The notes beneath the pieces were generated by a model. The model was given only the letters and a program-made list of their open reading frames with translations. It was not told the origin of the DNA and searched no databases. Positions 60,150 to 64,000 of a stretch of 64,000 nt of DNA are shown here, piece by piece. The translations under genes were made by a program, and so were the position numbers. The DNA is from Ophioderma brevispina (taxonomy: Eukaryota; Echinodermata; Ophiuroidea; Amphilepidida; Ophiodermatidae), in the NCBI GenBank assembly GCA_023653785.1, contig JAMKCH010071837.1, forward strand, positions 62,001 through 126,000, given 5' to 3'. How positions within the stretch are numbered: position 1 is the stretch's first letter; each line of letters begins with the position of its first letter.

Positions 60150-62295
60150 GTGAGTTGACCTACAAAATTTTCACATTAGTGATATTTTGATCTTTAAAAG
60201 TAATAGCGGTCAAAATTACATTTGACCCGTTAAACTGGGTCTAACTGAAATAAAGTTAAAACACTGAAAACCAGTTAAATGCAGTTAAAACCTGTTTTGT
60301 AGTATGGAAAATAGACACGCTTGGGACTAACATAAGCACATTTACACAGTTTTGAAATATAGTTTAATCCCTGTGACCTAGTTAAAACAGTTAAACCTAG
60401 TGTCAAACCAGGTAGTTTAATGGACAACATTTCATCTGGGTTCACCCTAGAAGTTTGACCTGGAATTTGCCCCCACTTTATTTTTGCTACGTTTTAAATT
60501 ACATCTTGTCCATTTAAGTGTGGTGGAGCAATTGCTCAAATTATATTAGCTATTAGGAAGAAATAATTGATAAAAAGTGCTTGTGAAATGTACTAAGTCT
60601 CCCATTTCAGGCAGCAGTGTCTGTGGCGAATTTCCTGGTGTCGCCCAAGACAACTTTGGGTGACAATGGTGATAACTCAGCTTGCATATTTTTTTGAATT
60701 TGCATGTCGAAGTTCTGATTACTTATATCTAGTATATACTATATAATTCCTAAAAGAAAGTAAAGATTGTTCTTGTTTATTTTTAGTAATATAGTGGTGG
60801 GCTATAAATGGGTGATATTTCAAATCACTACTTTCAGGTTTCATTGAAGGCCATGGTTTTTTCTGAGCATTTTGACACCCCTTTTCAAAAAAATTGGTTA
60901 AAAAATGGCGTGGGTTGTCGTCCGGAAAAAACTGAATTTTTTGGGGGGTCCCCGAAATGCCGTTCGTTTGGTCGAAATTGTTCATAGATATGGCATAATT
61001 TATCATTTGAAGTTATATTAATGTGATTTTGGGTGTCTGTACCCTGTTTTTTGAGGACAAGGAATTGATTGAAGATTTCAAAAGAACTTAAATTAATCAC
61101 CAACACTGATTGAGGGGGGGGTCTAAAAATTTGTTGAGCGTTGGGTGCGAAATTTCATAAAAGGGCATAACTTCATCAGTTGAAGTCACTATTAGGTGGT
61201 TTTTGTGTCTAAATCCATGTTTTTTGAGTCTGAGCAGTTTATTCACAATGTTTAGAAATACTTTAAATACCTTACAATGTACTCAAATCGTAATTTGACA
61301 TATTTAACTTGTTTTCCCCAGACAACCAATGAATATGTATTTTTAGTCGCCTGAACGTTATAAGGGTTTGCCATTTTGGCTGATGGGAGTGTCAATAGTG
61401 AAATTGATACCGTATTCCAGGCATTTTACTGAATGGATACAGCAGCACATTTTTAAAAGTACTGTATGGCTGAAATAATCCATGATATTGCGAATGAATT
61501 TATGCATGGTACATGTACATGTAATTGTGGGTACATATACATGTATGTAATTGTATTCAGTTCAAATAATGTTATTTACATAAGACACATGTTGTAATAT
61601 TGTTGTATACTGCCTCTGATCAATGAAAACTGCTTTCGGATATCGATGACTGTTAATGGGGATGCCATTGTACAGTACGTAACCATTAGGCCTGAGCAGT
61701 ACATGAAAAAATATAAGTAAATATAACAATTTCAGTATTTTCAAGGTGTTTGCCAGTATTTTTAACAATATATAAATCCAATTCCCCAACCTCAAAAACA
61801 TGGATATAGACACTACAACCACCTCAATATGACCTCAAATGATGAACTTATGCTCTTTTTATGAAAATTTCGATCACTGCTCAACAAATTTCAGGTACCA
61901 CGTAAATCAGGTTTGTGAAGCTTTTAAGTTTTTTGCATTTTAATCCATTGCCTTGTCCTCAAAAACTTGGGTATAGACACAAAAATCACAGTAATAGGAC
62001 TTCCAACATAAAGTTATGCTTTTCTATGAAAATGTCGACCAACGCGCGACAAATACTTGGGACCCCCCCTAAAATTCATTTTTTTTGGCCGGCACCACGC
62101 CATTTTTTAACCGATTTTTTTTGAAAGAGGTGTCAAAATGCTCAGACAAACATGCTGCTTCAAATGAGGCCTGAAAGTAGGCCTTTTGAACAGCACCATT
62201 TTTTCACCCTTGTATAGCCAATAGTATGCCTAAGTTCATTTAACTTCTTATAAAAATAAAATGTATAACTATTTTTTCCTAATTTCCCATTTCAG
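60150..62295 (+). other. intron between receptor Ig exons 1 and 2
   Basis: Intron of 2146 bases bounded by GTGAGT and a pyrimidine-tract CAG acceptor. Most of it (60795-62225) is a foldback element annotated separately. The first 640 bases are AT-rich with repeated gttaaa(a/c) words (GTTAAACTGGGTC, AGTTAAAAC, CAGTTAAACC) around 60220-60420. No exon was seen inside. Confidence 0.7.
60795..62225. mobile_element. foldback element in the receptor intron, 1.43 kb
   Basis: CTGAGCATTTTGACACCCCT..GGTTAAAAAATGGCGTGG at left mirrors the right arm with few differences over about 50 bases (60866-60917 against 62092-62143). Looser pairing extends outward to GGCTATAxAxGGGTGA on each side and inward through GGxGTGTCTATACCC-type words. 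Arms reach about 400 bases. No transposase. Confidence 0.85.
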
Positions 62296-62578
62296 ATCCA
62301 GAAAGACAATTTCTACCTCAAGAAAATGATGCTTTTGTAATTAAAATTTTGACAATTTACCATTTACTATACCCTGTCGGGTCACTAACCCGGATCTTAC
62401 TGTGGTGCTGGATGCTGGTTTAGATAAAATTGTGAAGCTAATGATAGAACGATAAAATATAGCCCTAAATGGGGCTTTCGGATTACTGGTGATCACATTT
62501 ATTCCAGGGTGTTGTGCGTGTTCTGGCTCACTGAGGAGTATGAACAAACCCAACAGGCCTATTTTATAATCAATGAAG
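62296..62578 (+). CDS. PDGFR/VEGFR-family receptor exon, Ig domain 2 (two frameshifts)
   Basis: Internal exon coding the second immunoglobulin domain. Acceptor cccatttcag, donor GAAG|GTAAGT. It opens in phase 1 with DPERQFLPQENDAFVIK, continues one frame over with NLPFTIPCRVTNPDLTVVL, and finishes in the third frame with CEANDRTIKYSPKWGFRI and TEEYEQTQQAYFIINE. IPCRVT-P-L-V-L followed by an aromatic-x-P-basic-x-GF segment is the domain-2 signature of PDGF and VEGF receptors. Both frame changes fall on AAAA runs (62343-62346 and 62425-62428), and one extra A in each restores a single frame and leaves the exon phase 1 to phase 1. It sits 2.1 kb after the domain-1 exon. Domain 3 and kinase exons were not found before the window ends. 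Confidence 0.9.
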
Positions 62579-62689
62579 GTAAGTTGATTGGATAAATCTG
62601 AACACAAATTTTAACAAATAATCAATGTGTTGTTGTTGCACAATTACATAAGATCATTGCACTATGAGTTATTTTGCTGGCACTCTTTA

Positions 62690-62890
62690 ATTTCGTAGCT
62701 GCTGGTCAAGTGCACAAAGCTATCAGCACTTAGATGGATTCCTAAGAATTAATGGCTCCCCATTTCACTCCAGAAGCAAGTAAGGTGAAGTGCCTTGCCC
62801 AAGTGCATGATACGTTGGTGGCAGAGGTGGGACTCAAACCACAACTTTACATTAATGGAGTAGCTTAGTCAATTCACTGGTCTGTTGCTA
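62690..62890 (-). mobile_element. SINE, 13208 family, reverse strand
   Basis: Read on the minus strand: GTGGTTTGAGTCCC (B box) followed by TGCACTTGGGCAAGGCACTT. Lies just downstream of the Ig-2 exon, presumably in the next intron. Confidence 0.7.
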
Positions 62891-63970
62891 GCTAGAACTA
62901 TATCTGGTTGTCTGACAGTCTAAATACAGTTCATTTTAACTTATGTTCCTAACTAAATGTGGAAAAACATGAAAACCGTTATCATAGGAATTAGAAGACC
63001 CTAGATGTGTTTTGTAATGTCCAAGGTGAAACGGCATTGAAAATATTTGCTGGGAGAGAGTGGGAGCAGTAGTGGGAAGATTGTGAACCAGCTCAGTGGA
63101 GGAATGGTAAGAATGCTTAACCCAAGAAGTTCTTTGAGGAGGAGCGGAGAGAACACGGTGTGCAATGGATTTAAACACATGTAGACACATTTAAAGGCCC
63201 ATGGCCTGATCACTATCTCCCCCAGAATCCCATATTTTACCTAGAGTGGTCACAATTTTGATATCAGAAAAAAGCTCTATTTCCTTTCCCCCCATCCCAC
63301 TCATTTACCCTGTGAAATATAAGGACCTCAAGGATGTTTTGGTTTGGAAGTTATGAGCAAAAAATAATCCTTTGTGAGCGACCAATATTAATTTCACAGA
63401 GTACTTTATGGGGCTTACAAAATAATGTTTCTAGCTCTCACACAAAAATGGATGCTAAGATATCACAATTAAAAAAAAAAAATTTCCATCAGGGGCATAG
63501 ACTTTTAAATAGAATACCCCATTGGTGTTTACTACATTTGAAATGGGGGGGGACATACACCCACTGTGGAAGGGTTAGATGAATTCCTCAACAGGGGTAT
63601 CAATTGTAAATGGAATGTACACATGCAGTTCAGCGCTTAATACTCATGTGATTAAGTAGGGTTACAAAAATCTCCAGCTTAAGATACATATTTTTCATAA
63701 ATTTATATGTGAATTAATGACTTTAGTCAGGAAATTCTTGCAAGAGTTGTTTTTTAAATTTTTGCACTTTTGGAACTTCAGAACTGCCTTTAAAAGCCTG
63801 TGAAAATATTTTTTACCCATAGGGATGTAGCACTTTAAAACTACAAATTAAACTGTAAACTATTCAAACTGTAAACCATCATGAAATGACTACTGCTATA
63901 TATCCCGTTTATCCGGTAAGAGGTACAGAAATCATTGTAAGCATCGTTATGGAACAGAGTTTCCATGTAA
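62891..63970. other. unannotated, probably receptor intron
   Basis: No domain-3 exon found. A poly-A run at 63472-63482 and AT-rich DNA. Confidence 0.45.
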
Positions 63971-64000
63971 TTGATAATAATAAGAGGCTTATATAGTGCT
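63971..64000 (-). mobile_element. SINE/LINE 3' tail entering from the right edge
   Basis: Minus strand reads AGCACTATATAAGCC followed by TTATTATTATC, the same tail type as the SINE at 13208. The body would lie beyond the window. Confidence 0.5.

Overview
The window looks like an intron-rich, AT-rich animal genome. Coding density is very low, introns are long, splice signals are animal-type (GTAAGT/GTGAGT donors, pyrimidine-rich acceptors), and many small DNA transposons of several superfamilies are present, with tRNA-derived SINEs and minisatellites. The best guess is a marine invertebrate, probably a non-vertebrate deuterostome such as an echinoderm or hemichordate. This rests on the receptor gene and transposon types only, so it is tentative. 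Nothing bacterial or viral was seen.

One protein-coding gene is clearly visible, on the + strand at the right end. Two exons (59813-60149 and 62296-62578) encode immunoglobulin domains 1 and 2 of a PDGF/VEGF-receptor-family tyrosine kinase. Their splice sites are good and their intron phases fit phase 1 throughout. The reading frame is broken in both exons by what look like single missing bases, mostly in short A runs, so the gene is either intact and under-called in the assembly or a young pseudogene. A possible first exon (signal peptide plus donor) lies at 31899-31966 inside a CpG-rich block. It is 28 kb upstream and its splice phase does not match exon 2, so the link is weak. Kinase and later Ig exons would lie beyond 64000.

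The rest is repeats and unannotated DNA. 1-1.1 kb: a tandem duplication with an A20 junction and a 34-bp hairpin repeat array. 1.35-3.1 kb: a 30-32 bp minisatellite with higher-order structure. 3.4-5.4 kb: a TTAA element, a 1-kb Tc1/mariner-like element with long inverted arms around a 130-codon ORF, and a hairpin element. 6-18 kb: a series of TTAAAGG-ended (Kolobok/T2-like) MITEs, a hAT MITE with a perfect 8-bp target duplication, and a second tandem duplication with a T21 junction in which one copy carries a SINE. 19.8-27 kb: small hairpin MITEs, poly-G/C runs, a CA microsatellite and a CpG cluster. 27.6-36.4 kb: a decayed CCCTAA-like tract, a 0.94-kb foldback, an interrupted 140-bp tandem repeat, a second hAT MITE with perfect target duplication, a tRNA-like sequence and a 1-kb TTAGGG-containing minisatellite. 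38-58.6 kb: inverted-repeat elements, a second foldback copy, a roughly 95-bp tandem repeat, and two inverted copies of one TTAA MITE, one split by a nested TA-flanked element. 60.8-62.2 kb: a 1.4-kb foldback inside the receptor intron.

The main result is an unannotated receptor tyrosine kinase locus in a region shaped by inverted-repeat transposons. I found no convincing wholly new biological system. The most unusual structures are the two homopolymer-junction duplications and the density of long foldbacks.
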